From Oribacterium sinus (lineage in GTDB: Bacteria > Bacillota > Clostridia > Lachnospirales > Lachnospiraceae), in NCBI RefSeq assembly GCF_014202695.1, contig NZ_JACHHH010000001.1, forward strand, positions 1 to 64,000: DNA of 64,000 nucleotides, in the 5' to 3' direction. Made by a program: the position numbers and the translations under genes. Numbering within the stretch: the first letter of the stretch is position 1; every line of letters starts with the position of its first letter. Of the stretch, positions 46,310-54,755 are shown piece by piece. The notes beneath the pieces are model-generated. The model made no database searches. It was not told where the DNA came from and saw only the letters and a program-made list of their open reading frames with translations.

Positions 46310-47983
46310 GTGATTCAATTATTTTTAGGAGATAAGGTTCTGCCCTTTGAAGCAGACATCCGAGAGCTTTGTAAGGCATTTTACCCCGGGGAGGATTTCC
46401 AGATTCATAGCAGTCAGGGGATTCGCCTGATGGAAACTACCCAGGAGGAGAAGAATGCCTTTAAGCGGGCGAAGGAAGTGGGACAGCCCACAGAGGTAAA
46501 TAAAAAGAGCTTAAAGCATAAGCCGGAAGAAAAGAAAAATCGCATTTTAACAGAGGAGGGGATTTTGGACCCTTCTCTGTTCCTCTTTTCTTTGGAAATT
46601 ACCGGAGAAGAGCTTAGCTTTACCGGAGATAGGGGAAAGGATAAGTCCATTTTAAAGGCTTATCTTTATGATATTTTGGAAAAACAAAGCGGAAGAAGCC
46701 TGCCCTGGGGAGACTTAACCGGCATTCGTCCGGTAGGACTTTGCCGGAAAATGCGGGAAGAAAAGGGACAGAGTCCCGAAATTTTGTTCCCTGCTCTAAA
46801 AGAAGAATATCGTTTGGAGGGAGAGAAGGCGGAGCTTTTATATAAAATCTCCCTACAGGAGGAGGGTATTTTACAAAGGGCGGAAAAGGCTTATGGAAAA
46901 AGTATTTCCGAAGGCTACAGTCTTTATATCAATATTCCCTTTTGTCCTACCCGTTGTGCCTACTGCTCCTTCCTTTCCATGCCTATGGGAAGCTTTTCCG
47001 AAAGGATGCCGAAATACCTGTCTCTTTTAGAGAAGGAAATGCTTTTTGTGCTGCGGGAGATGGGAGAGAAAAGAGGAAAGCAGCTGCAAAGCATTTATAT
47101 CGGCGGTGGAACGCCTACAGCCTTAAGGGAAAAGGATCTGGAAATCCTGCTTTCCTTAGTGGATAAACATTGTTTTTCCAAGGGAAAGGGCGCTATAGAA
47201 TATACGGTGGAGGCAGGCAGACCGGACTCCATTAATCGGGAAAAGCTAAAGCTTCTACAGGATTTCTCTGTGGACAGAATTTCCATTAACCCCCAAAGCT
47301 TCCATCAGGAAAGTTTAGACATTATCGGAAGAAAACATTCCGTGGAAGAGGTGAAGGAAAAATATTCTCTGGCAAGAGAGCTGGGCTTTGACAACATTAA
47401 CATGGACTTAATCTTGGGCTTGCCGGGAGAGCATTTGCAGCAGGTGGAGGAAAGCCTTTCCGAAATCCTGCGCCTGGCTCCGGATAGCCTGACGGTACAT
47501 TCCTTGGCGGTGAAGCGGGCCGCCAGACTAAAGGCGGAGGAAAATCATTTTCGGGAAATCTATCAGGCCGGTGGAGCTTCTGAAAACTTTTTGCTGGAAA
47601 GAGAGTTTTCCATTCCCTATCTGCCTTCCTTAAAGAAGCGACAAGAGAGAAGAGAAATCGAGTGGATGATGCTTTGCAGTATGGATACGGCGGAGAAATT
47701 GGATTTACAGCCCTACTATCTTTATCGCCAGAAAAATATGGCGGGAAATCTGGAAAATATCGGTTTTGCCAAGGAAGGGAAGGAGTGCCTTTACAACATT
47801 TTTATGATGGAAGAAAAGCACAGTGTTTTAGGAATCGGGGCAGGGGCTTCCAGTAAGATTCTCTTTCCAAAAGGTAGAATCGAAAGAACGGACAACGGAA
47901 AGGATATGCATTCTTATCTGGAGCGTTTTCCGGAGTATTTAGAGAAGAAACGGAGACTTTTGGAAGAGGAGGAACTTCGGTAA
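46310..47983 (+). CDS. hemZ: Coproporphyrinogen III dehydrogenase-like radical SAM enzyme HemZ
   Basis: HemZ is an oxygen-independent coproporphyrinogen oxidase-like radical SAM protein. The 557 residues start with a HemZ-specific N-terminal region (about 1-205). The radical SAM core follows with the iron-sulphur motif CPTRCAYCSF (about residue 212). IYIGGGTPTALREKDL, FDNINMDLILGLPGE and a C-terminal HemN-like part complete it. The length and N-terminal extension favour HemZ over HemN/HemW. Start is GTG at 46310 with GAGGA upstream. No other haem gene is present here, so its substrate in this organism is uncertain. Confidence 0.9.
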   Translation: MIQLFLGDKVLPFEADIRELCKAFYPGEDFQIHSSQGIRLMETTQEEKNAFKRAKEVGQPTEVNKKSLKHKPEEKKNRILTEEGILDPSLFLFSLEITGEELSFTGDRGKDKSILKAYLYDILEKQSGRSLPWGDLTGIRPVGLCRKMREEKGQSPEILFPALKEEYRLEGEKAELLYKISLQEEGILQRAEKAYGKSISEGYSLYINIPFCPTRCAYCSFLSMPMGSFSERMPKYLSLLEKEMLFVLREMGEKRGKQLQSIYIGGGTPTALREKDLEILLSLVDKHCFSKGKGAIEYTVEAGRPDSINREKLKLLQDFSVDRISINPQSFHQESLDIIGRKHSVEEVKEKYSLARELGFDNINMDLILGLPGEHLQQVEESLSEILRLAPDSLTVHSLAVKRAARLKAEENHFREIYQAGGASENFLLEREFSIPYLPSLKKRQERREIEWMMLCSMDTAEKLDLQPYYLYRQKNMAGNLENIGFAKEGKECLYNIFMMEEKHSVLGIGAGASSKILFPKGRIERTDNGKDMHSYLERFPEYLEKKRRLLEEEELR

Positions 47984-48069
47984 AAGGGGCTGTAAAAAAA
48001 TCAAAACAGTTTTCTAAGCAATATTGCCGAAAATCTATTTCTTATTTTGATTTTTACAGCCCCTTTTAT
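47982..48069 (+). terminator. Terminator of hemZ, long A/T-flanked stem
   Basis: AAAAGGGGCTGTAAAAAAAT with TCAAAA on the left pairs with TTTTGATTTTTACAGCCCCTTTT on the right, over about 24 bp. The GCTGTAAAAA / TTTTTACAGC core matches the terminator at 11393-11453. Confidence 0.85.
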
Positions 48070-48248
48070 GGGAAAAGATTAGTAAAGACTAGTGATTCGG
48101 AGTAAAGAAACTTTGAATATGGTCGAAATAGTAAGGGAAAGTATGTATAAAATTCAATAATTCCTAGAAAACAACTATGAGTTAGTTTATACTACTCTTG
48201 TCCAAAGCTTTTAAGGAGTGGGGGAAGAATTCCCGGAAAGGATGCAAA

Positions 48249-49193
48249 ATGAATATTCAAGAGAGAAAAGTAGGGGTTATCGGTTGCGGATTCGTAGGAG
48301 CAAGCTCTGCCTTTGCCTTAATGCAAAGCGGACTGTTTTCCGAAATGGTTTTAAACGATGCGGATCGAGCGAAGGCGGAGGGAGAAGCACTGGATATCAG
48401 CCACGGACTTCCCTTTGCAAAGCCTATGAAGATTTATGCCGGAGATTATGATGATTTAATGGATTGCTCCATCCTTGTGATTACGGCAGGAGCAGGCCAG
48501 AAGCCGGGGGAAACCCGTTTGGATCTGGTGAAGAAGAATGTAGGAATTTTTAAGAGTATTATTCCGGAGATTGCCAAGAGAAATTATGAAGGAATCCTTC
48601 TGATTGTAGCCAATCCTGTGGATATTTTAACCTATGCGGCGGTAAAGCTTAGTGGCTTCCCGGAGAATCGGGTATTCGGCTCCGGAACCGTATTGGACAC
48701 CGCAAGACTGAAATATCTTCTGGGAGAGCACCTTTCCATTGATAACCGATCCGTGCATGCCTTCATTATCGGAGAGCATGGAGACAGCGAGATTGCCGCA
48801 TGGAGCAGTGCCAATGTATCCGGTATTCCTTTGAACGATTTCTGTGAACTTCGGGGGCATATCGAGCATGATGAGTCCATGAGACGCATTGCGGAAAATG
48901 TAAAAAACAGCGCCTACGAAATTATTGAAAAGAAGAAGGCTACCTACTACGGTATTGCTATGTCCGTTCGCAGAATCTGTGAAGCCATTATTCGAGATGA
49001 GAAATCCATCCTGCCGGTTTCCAGCATGCAGCACGGAGAATACGGCATTCATGATGTGTCTCTTTCTGTTCCTGCCATTGTGGGTAGAGGGGGCGTGGAA
49101 AGGGTAGTATCCATTGAATTAAGCCCGGAGGAGAAAGAAGCATTACAGGCTTCTGCGGATACCTTAAAGAAAGTTATCGGGGATGCCCTGTAA
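48249..49193 (+). CDS. ldh: L-lactate dehydrogenase
   Basis: Reduces pyruvate to L-lactate with NADH, regenerating NAD during fermentation. The 314-residue protein begins with the Rossmann motif VGVIGCGFVGASSAFAL. It has the substrate loop GAGQKPGETRLDL, where Gln (not Arg) favours lactate over malate dehydrogenase, and the catalytic IIGEHGDSE motif with its histidine. FGSGTVLDTARLKYLL supplies the substrate arginine. The frame opens at 48198, but ATG 48249 has an AAAGGATG site and fits the family. A TATACT -10-like box lies near 48190. Confidence 0.95.
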   Translation: MNIQERKVGVIGCGFVGASSAFALMQSGLFSEMVLNDADRAKAEGEALDISHGLPFAKPMKIYAGDYDDLMDCSILVITAGAGQKPGETRLDLVKKNVGIFKSIIPEIAKRNYEGILLIVANPVDILTYAAVKLSGFPENRVFGSGTVLDTARLKYLLGEHLSIDNRSVHAFIIGEHGDSEIAAWSSANVSGIPLNDFCELRGHIEHDESMRRIAENVKNSAYEIIEKKKATYYGIAMSVRRICEAIIRDEKSILPVSSMQHGEYGIHDVSLSVPAIVGRGGVERVVSIELSPEEKEALQASADTLKKVIGDAL

Positions 49194-49266
49194 AAAGTCT
49201 TGCCTGAATCGGAGATTTTAAGGAGAGTGCCCTGTAAAGAGATAGTTATTCCATTTGCTATAGCCT

Positions 49267-49298
49267 AAAGAGGATGCCTACGACCGGTATCCTCTTTT
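49267..49298 (+). terminator. Terminator between ldh and the DAHP synthase gene
   Basis: AAGAGGATGCC pairs with GGTATCCTCTT around TACGACC, followed by TTCTT. Confidence 0.8.
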
Positions 49299-49352
49299 CT
49301 TGCACTTTTTTTCATCTTCCTTTATACTTTAGCAGAAAAGGAAGGAGAAAGT

Positions 49353-50396
49353 ATGGGATTAGAATTCATTCATAAGTTACCCTCTGCATCGGAGGTAAAG
49401 GAACAGTATCCGTTGTCTTCCGAGCTGATTGCTCAGAAAGCGAAAAGAGATGAGGAGATTAAGGCGATTTTCACAGGAGAAAGTCACAAGTTTTTGCTGG
49501 TGATCGGGCCCTGTTCCGCAGACCATGAGGATCCTGTACTGGAGTATTGCCACAAGCTTAAAGAAATTGCTAAAGAGGTGGAGGACAAGATTTTAATTGT
49601 TCCCCGTATCTATACCAATAAACCGAGAACCACAGGAGAAGGCTACAAGGGTATGCTCCATCAGCCGGATCCGGAAAAGCGTGCCAATCTGATTGAAGGG
49701 ATTTTTGCCATTCGAAAGCTCCACATGCGAGTTTTGGAGGAAACAGGCTTCAGTACCGCAGATGAGATGCTTTATCCGGATAACCTGTCCTACCTGTCCG
49801 ATATGCTGTCCTACATTGCGGTGGGAGCCCGTTCCGTAGAAAACCAGCAGCACCGTTTGGTGGCTTCCGGGGTGGATGTTCCCTGCGGCATGAAGAATCC
49901 CACCTCAGGAGACTTAGGGGTAATGTTAAACTCCATCTATGCAGGACAGCATGGCCATGAATTCATTTTCCGGGAATGGGAAGTAAAGTCCTCCGGAAAT
50001 CCTTATACCCACGCCATTATGCGAGGCTTACAGAATAAGCACGGGGAGATGGTGCAGAACTACCACTATGAAGACTTAAAGCTTTTACATTCTCTTTATG
50101 AGGAGCGGAATCTGGTGAACCCTGCGGCGGTAGTGGATACCAATCATTGTAATTCCGGAAAGAAGCATAGAGAGCAGCTTCGTATTGCCCAGGAAATCAT
50201 GCATTCCCGGAAGTATTCCCAGGAGCTGGCCAACTTTGTGAAGGGTCTGATGGTGGAGTCCTATCTGATTGAGGGCGCTTGTAAGGTGGAGGAACATATC
50301 TTCGGAAAGTCCATTACCGACCCCTGTATCGGCTGGGAGGATACGGTTCGTTTGATTTCCAATGTCTACGAGTACGAGCAGCAGACCAAATATTAA
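49353..50396 (+). CDS. 3-deoxy-7-phosphoheptulonate (DAHP) synthase, class I AroF/AroG/AroH type
   Basis: Catalyses the first step of aromatic amino-acid synthesis, joining phosphoenolpyruvate and erythrose 4-phosphate. The 347-residue length is that of the AroG-type class I enzyme. Signatures are LLVIGPCSADHEDPVLEY, the IYTNKPRTTGEGYKGMLHQPDP loop and GVDVPCGMKNPTSGDLGV. The metal ligands lie in DTNHCNSGKKHREQ and VESYLIEG. AAGGAAGGAG precedes the ATG. tyrS follows 189 bp later, so the two may be functionally linked through tyrosine supply. The allosteric type (Phe, Tyr or Trp) cannot be read here. Confidence 0.94.
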   Translation: MGLEFIHKLPSASEVKEQYPLSSELIAQKAKRDEEIKAIFTGESHKFLLVIGPCSADHEDPVLEYCHKLKEIAKEVEDKILIVPRIYTNKPRTTGEGYKGMLHQPDPEKRANLIEGIFAIRKLHMRVLEETGFSTADEMLYPDNLSYLSDMLSYIAVGARSVENQQHRLVASGVDVPCGMKNPTSGDLGVMLNSIYAGQHGHEFIFREWEVKSSGNPYTHAIMRGLQNKHGEMVQNYHYEDLKLLHSLYEERNLVNPAAVVDTNHCNSGKKHREQLRIAQEIMHSRKYSQELANFVKGLMVESYLIEGACKVEEHIFGKSITDPCIGWEDTVRLISNVYEYEQQTKY

Positions 50397-50585
50397 TACA
50401 GCAGGGCAAGAGCAGTTTGATTTTTGAGGGAATGAAAGCAAGGGAGATACCCACACTATTGCCGGGATACTCCTTAAGAAGGAGATACTCCGCGCCGTGA
50501 GAGAGATGTAAAATCAGGCAGGATTTTTCTTTTGAAAGAAAGACAGATCCTGCTCAGTCAATGATGAGAAAAGGAAGGAAGCAGT
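50397..50585 (+). promoter_or_regulatory. Structured leader upstream of tyrS, not a recognisable T-box
   Basis: GATACTCC occurs twice around CTCCTT-AAG-AAGGAG (about 50467-50491). A second stem GCAGGAT/ATCCTGC with inner TTTCTT/AAGAAA lies at about 50518-50555. The T-box TGGTACCGCG bulge is absent (the nearest match is ATACTCCGCG), and no T-run follows. It may be a leader or only chance structure. Confidence 0.35.
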
Positions 50586-51806
50586 ATGGGAGTTTACGAA
50601 GAATTACAAGAGAGAGGATTGATTGCCCAGGTTACAAATGAAGAAGAAATCCGAAAAATGGTTAATGAAGGAAAGGCAATCTTTTATATTGGCTTCGACC
50701 CCACTGCGGATTCTCTTCATGTAGGGCACTTTATGGCGCTGTGCCTGATGAAGCGTTTGCAGGCAGCAGGCAATAAGCCTATCGCCTTGGTTGGAGGCGG
50801 AACCGGTATGATCGGAGATCCTTCCGGTCGTTCCGATATGCGGCAAATGATGACCACCGAAATGATTGACCATAACTGTGCCTGCTTTAAGAAGCAGATG
50901 AGCCGTTTCATTGACTTCTCCGAGGGGAAGGCATTAATGGTAAACAATGCGGACTGGCTTAGAGATATGAACTTTATGGAGTTCTTGCGAGAGGTAGGTC
51001 CTCATTTTTCCGTAAATGAAATGCTGAGAGCCAGATGCTATGTGAACCGTCTTTCTCAGGGACTTTCCTTCTTTGAGTTTTCTTATATGCTGATGCAGGG
51101 CTATGATTTCTATCGTCTTTACGAGGACTACGGCTGTAACATGGAGTTCGGCGGAGATGACCAGTGGTCCAATATGCTGGCAGGAACAGAGCTGATTCGT
51201 AAGAAGCTGGGAAAGGATGCCCATGCCATGACCATCACCCTGCTTACCAATAAGGAAGGAAAGAAGATGGGAAAGACCGCCAGCGGTGCGGTTTGGCTGG
51301 ATGCGGCTAAGACCAGTCCCTACGACTTCTACCAGTATTGGAGAAATGTGGATGATGCGGATGTAGGAAAATGTCTTCGTCTCCTGACCTTCATTCCTAT
51401 GGAAGAAATCAAGAAGATGGATGCCTGGGAAGGGGCAGAGTTGAATAAAGCTAAGGAAATACTGGCTTACCATTTGACAGAGCTGGTACATGGTGCGGAG
51501 GAAGCTAAGAAGGCGGAGGAAGCAGCCAAGTCCTTGTTTGCAGGAGGCGGAAATTCTGCAAACACCCCGAAGTGTGTGCTTAAGAAGGCAGAGTATCCTG
51601 AGGGAATCGACATTTTGAACCTTTTAGTTGTGAGCGGTTTGGCACCATCCAAGGGAGAAGCCAGAAGAAATGTGCAGCAGGGCGGCGTAAGCTTTGCCGG
51701 AGAGAAGATTACGGATATCGGAAGACAGCTATCCCTTTCCGAACTGGAGAATGAACCATTGCTCCAGAAGGGAAAGAAGAGCTTTATGAAGATTGTATTG
51801 GAGTAA
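50586..51806 (+). CDS. tyrS: Tyrosine-tRNA ligase
   Basis: Charges tRNA-Tyr with tyrosine. The 406-residue class I enzyme has the HIGH-type motif in DPTADSLHVGHFMAL and the substrate region GGGTGMIGDPSGRSD. QGYDFYRLYEDYGCNMEFGGDDQWSNM and the KMSKS-equivalent KMGKTASG follow. A C-terminal S4 RNA-binding domain (about 335-405) carries LAPSKGEARRNVQQGGVSF. GGAAGGAAG precedes the ATG. No T-box was found in its leader. A terminator follows. Confidence 0.97.
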   Translation: MGVYEELQERGLIAQVTNEEEIRKMVNEGKAIFYIGFDPTADSLHVGHFMALCLMKRLQAAGNKPIALVGGGTGMIGDPSGRSDMRQMMTTEMIDHNCACFKKQMSRFIDFSEGKALMVNNADWLRDMNFMEFLREVGPHFSVNEMLRARCYVNRLSQGLSFFEFSYMLMQGYDFYRLYEDYGCNMEFGGDDQWSNMLAGTELIRKKLGKDAHAMTITLLTNKEGKKMGKTASGAVWLDAAKTSPYDFYQYWRNVDDADVGKCLRLLTFIPMEEIKKMDAWEGAELNKAKEILAYHLTELVHGAEEAKKAEEAAKSLFAGGGNSANTPKCVLKKAEYPEGIDILNLLVVSGLAPSKGEARRNVQQGGVSFAGEKITDIGRQLSLSELENEPLLQKGKKSFMKIVLE

Positions 51807-51838
51807 AAGTAAATATAAAAAATAGAATAAAATGAAAA

Positions 51839-51870
51839 AAGATGAGGGACAGGGTTCCCTCATCTTTTTT
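51839..51870 (+). terminator. Terminator of tyrS
   Basis: AAGATGAGGGA pairs with TCCCTCATCTT around CAGGGT, followed by TTTT. Confidence 0.88.
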
Positions 51871-52190
51871 AAGAGTCTTATGGTTGGTGTGGTCTTTAGG
51901 GATACATAGGAGTTTTTTTATTTGCATAATCAAGGAGAAAAAAAGAGGAGATAATGATTATCTCTCCATTTCTATTACCCATATAGATTCCATGGTTTTT
52001 GCATACCTTGTAAAGATCTACCATTGTGGATTTCGAGGAAGAATGTTCAATCTCTTTTTTCGTAAGTGTCCGTACACTTACTGTGCTTGCTACATAAGAA
52101 TAAATTAGAAAGTAAGCATTAAGCAAGTTTTGAAATTGTTATTAAATTATACTATAAGGACGCCATAATAATTCCCACATGTAACTAGAC
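51871..52190. other. AT-rich gap with two small palindromes, left border of the transporter island
   Basis: No convincing gene lies between tyrS and the TetR gene (447 bp). GGAGATAAT/ATTATCTC (about 51951-51968) and GTAAGTGT/ACACTTAC (about 52061-52080) are perfect palindromes. Two short frames overlap here on opposite strands, but neither has a usable ribosome site and recognised family. Confidence 0.4.
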
Positions 52191-52191
52191 A

Positions 52192-52233
52192 AATATTGAA
52201 TTTTGATTTATTATTAAATATAGATTCAGTATT
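52192..52233 (+). promoter_or_regulatory. Probable TetR operator half-sites before the regulator gene
   Basis: AATATTGAATT (52192-52202) and ATTCAGTATT (52224-52233) are inverted half-sites. The same words form a compact palindrome at 52878-52901, before the exporter genes. Confidence 0.55.
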
Positions 52234-52253
52234 AGTATAGAAAGAGGTGTGCT

Positions 52254-52826
52254 ATGGCACAAGTATTAAAAGAAGAAGTTAGAAATAGAATACTCGAAGC
52301 AGCAGAAAAAGTATTTTATAAAAAGGATTATAGAGGTGCCAAATTAACAGAAATTGCAAAAGAAGCAGATATTCCTGTGGCACTAATTTATACCTATTTC
52401 AAGAATAAGGAAGTTTTGTTTGATGCAGTAGTAAGTTCTGTTTATATAAATTTCGAGTCAGCTTTTAATGAAGAAGAATCTTTGGAAAAAGGTTCTGCTT
52501 CTGAAAGGTTTGATGAAGTTGGAGAAAACTATATTCATGAACTTTTAAAAGAGCGTAAGAAGTTAATTATTTTGATGGATAAAAGCTCAGGAACGAAACA
52601 TACAGAAGCAAAACACAAACTTATATCACAAATGCAGGCTCATATTGAAGTAAGTTTAAAAAGACAATCTAAACAGGAATATGATCCAATGCTTGCCCAT
52701 ATTTTAGCCAGTAACTTTACAGAGGGGCTACTTGAAATAGCAAGGCACTATCAAAGTGAAAAGTGGGCAAAAGATATGCTAAAACTTATTGCAAGGTGTT
52801 ATTACAAGGGAGTGGAATCCCTGTAA
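52254..52826 (+). CDS. TetR/AcrR-family regulator of the adjacent transporter genes
   Basis: The 190-residue regulator has the TetR helix-turn-helix at about 10-55 (KLTEIAKEADIPVALIYTYFKNKEVLFDAVV). A helical ligand-binding C-terminal domain of no obvious subfamily follows. GAGGTG precedes the ATG. It is the first gene of an AT-rich block of six genes in the same direction. Matching inverted half-sites lie before it and before the first ABC gene. It therefore probably represses both itself and the transporter operon; the inducer is unknown. Confidence 0.9.
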   Translation: MAQVLKEEVRNRILEAAEKVFYKKDYRGAKLTEIAKEADIPVALIYTYFKNKEVLFDAVVSSVYINFESAFNEEESLEKGSASERFDEVGENYIHELLKERKKLIILMDKSSGTKHTEAKHKLISQMQAHIEVSLKRQSKQEYDPMLAHILASNFTEGLLEIARHYQSEKWAKDMLKLIARCYYKGVESL

Positions 52827-52877
52827 TCAGCACAAAAATAGACTTTGCGTAATCAGCAAAGTCTTACTTTAAACCCT

Positions 52878-52901
52878 AATACTGAATTAAAATTCAATAT
52901 T
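52878..52901 (+). promoter_or_regulatory. Probable TetR operator before the ABC genes
   Basis: AATACTGAATT and AATTCAATATT form an inverted repeat of 11 bp arms (one mismatch) with AA between. It lies 27 bp ahead of the first ABC gene and shares half-sites with 52192-52233. Confidence 0.65.
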
Positions 52902-52927
52902 ATTCAATTTTGAAAGGAGTGTTGTTT

Positions 52928-54721
52928 ATGCCGGAAAAAGAATTAAGGAAAAAAGTGATTGGGAAAAATGGTTTATCCAATTCACTTCTTGCTTTAAAAA
53001 TAGTATGTGATTTGATACCACAAATCTTACTTGTATATTTGATTAGTTCTTTAATCACAAACAATATTAACGAAGGGAATTTAAAGTATATATTCTTGGG
53101 AATCTTTATATCGTTTGTATTAAAAGGTATGTTTTATTATTTTGCAACAAAGGTTGCCCATGAGAAGGCATACGAAAAATTGACAGAACTTAGGTTAGAT
53201 ATTATCGGGCATCTAAAAAAACTAAGTTTAGGATTTTTCAAAGAACATAATACTGGAGAGCTTACCAATATCGTTCAACATGATGTAGAGCAAGTGGAAG
53301 TATACCTTGCCCATGGTCTTCCGGAAATAATGTCAGTCACACTTCTGCCTACCATTATTTTTGTAGCTATGATTTTTGTGGATTGGCGTCTTGCACTTGG
53401 TATGATTGCCGGAGTTCCACTCATGTATTTGGTAAAAGTTCTTTCACAGAAAACAATGGATAAAAACTTTGCTATTTACTTTAACCATGAAAACAAGATG
53501 AGAGAAGAGCTAATGGAATATGTAAAAAATATTTCTGTGATTAAGGCTTTTGCTAAAGAAGAGGAGATTAGTGAAAGAACATTAAAAACGGCAAGAGAAT
53601 ATATTTACTGGGTTAAAAAGAGCATGGGAGCAATTACAATTCCAATGGGACTCATTGACATATTTATGGAAATTGGAGTGGTAATTGTCATGATTTTGGG
53701 AAGTATCTTTCTTTATCAGGGGAATATTACAACGCCTAATTTTATCCTTGCAATTATTTTATCATCTGCGTTTACAGCATCCATAAGCAAGACAGCCACT
53801 CTACAACATTTTTCTATTGTATTTAAGGAGGCATTAAAGGCGATTGGAAAAGTTTTAACAGTTCCGCTTCCAAAGAAAAAGACAGAACAAGGTTTAGAAT
53901 TTGGAAACATAGAATTTAAAGATGTGAATTATGCATATGGAAAAGATGGATTTAAGCTTAAAAATATCAATTTGACTTTTAAGAAAAATAGTTTGAATGC
54001 CTTTGTAGGAGCAAGTGGTTGTGGAAAAAGTACCGTATCTAATTTGCTTATGGGATTTTGGGATGCGGACAGCGGACGAATAGAAATAAATGGGAAAGAT
54101 ATAAAGGATTACAGTCAGGAAAATATTTCAAATCTTATTGGAAGTGTGCAACAGGAGGTCATCCTTTTCGATTTAAGTATTTTCGACAATATTGCAATCG
54201 GGAAACTTAATGCGACAAAAGAAGAAGTCATAGAAGCTGCCAAAAAAGCGAGATGTCATGACTTTATTTCAGCATTGCCAAATGGATATGAAACACGAGT
54301 AGGTGAAATGGGAGTTAAGTTATCCGGTGGAGAAAAACAAAGAATCTCCATAGCAAGAATGATACTGAAAAATGCACCGATTTTAATATTAGATGAGGCA
54401 ATGGCAGCTGTTGATAGTGAAAATGAAAGACTAATCGGTGAAGCAATTGACGATTTAAGCAAGGATAAAACCGTCATTACAATTGCTCATCATTTAAATA
54501 CGATTAGAGATTCAGACCAAATTATTGTTATGGATAAGGGTATTGTTCTTGATGCAGGAAGCCATGAAGAGCTGATGAAAAGATGTGATTTTTATAAGGA
54601 TATGGTTGAAGCACAGAACAAGGTAGATAGATGGGATTTGAAAGATAATAGTCTTTCACGAGCAAGGAACGGAGAGGATTGCGAGTGTATCAGCGATAGT
54701 CTTTCACGAGCAAGGAACTGA
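52928..54721 (+). CDS. ABC transporter, fused permease and ATPase (half-transporter 1)
   Basis: A 597-residue type IV ABC exporter-fold protein. Six membrane helices occupy about 15-320. The ATPase follows with Walker A GASGCGKST, signature KLSGGEKQR, Walker B ILILDEAMA and switch histidine in TIAHHL. It likely forms a heterodimer with the next gene, which has the same layout. Start ATG 52928 has AAAGGAG; the TTG opening at 52910 is not used. The C-terminus carries an odd extension, SLSRARNGEDCEC...SLSRARN, produced by a 48-bp DNA duplication at 54648-54737. Substrate unknown. Confidence 0.9.
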   Translation: MPEKELRKKVIGKNGLSNSLLALKIVCDLIPQILLVYLISSLITNNINEGNLKYIFLGIFISFVLKGMFYYFATKVAHEKAYEKLTELRLDIIGHLKKLSLGFFKEHNTGELTNIVQHDVEQVEVYLAHGLPEIMSVTLLPTIIFVAMIFVDWRLALGMIAGVPLMYLVKVLSQKTMDKNFAIYFNHENKMREELMEYVKNISVIKAFAKEEEISERTLKTAREYIYWVKKSMGAITIPMGLIDIFMEIGVVIVMILGSIFLYQGNITTPNFILAIILSSAFTASISKTATLQHFSIVFKEALKAIGKVLTVPLPKKKTEQGLEFGNIEFKDVNYAYGKDGFKLKNINLTFKKNSLNAFVGASGCGKSTVSNLLMGFWDADSGRIEINGKDIKDYSQENISNLIGSVQQEVILFDLSIFDNIAIGKLNATKEEVIEAAKKARCHDFISALPNGYETRVGEMGVKLSGGEKQRISIARMILKNAPILILDEAMAAVDSENERLIGEAIDDLSKDKTVITIAHHLNTIRDSDQIIVMDKGIVLDAGSHEELMKRCDFYKDMVEAQNKVDRWDLKDNSLSRARNGEDCECISDSLSRARN

Positions 54722-54737
54722 GTGGATTGCGAGTGTA
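54648..54737. repeat. 48-bp direct duplication at the ABC gene end
   Basis: ATAGTCTTTCACGAGCAAGG begins at 54648 and 54696; 42 bases match with few differences. The period is a multiple of three, so the first unit stays in frame and the second supplies the stop codon. Confidence 0.8.
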
Positions 54738-54755
54738 CGGAGGTGGTAACAGAAA

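Noticed and set aside
48249-49193. Malate dehydrogenase
   Set aside because: The substrate loop has Gln in GAGQKPGETR, which favours lactate; malate enzymes carry Arg there.
50397-50585. T-box riboswitch for tyrS
   Set aside because: The conserved TGGnACC bulge and the terminator T-run are both missing.
51896-52126. 76-codon minus-strand frame between tyrS and the TetR gene
   Set aside because: No ribosome site or recognisable motif, and it is overlapped by an equally weak plus-strand frame; it may be a fossil but cannot be supported.
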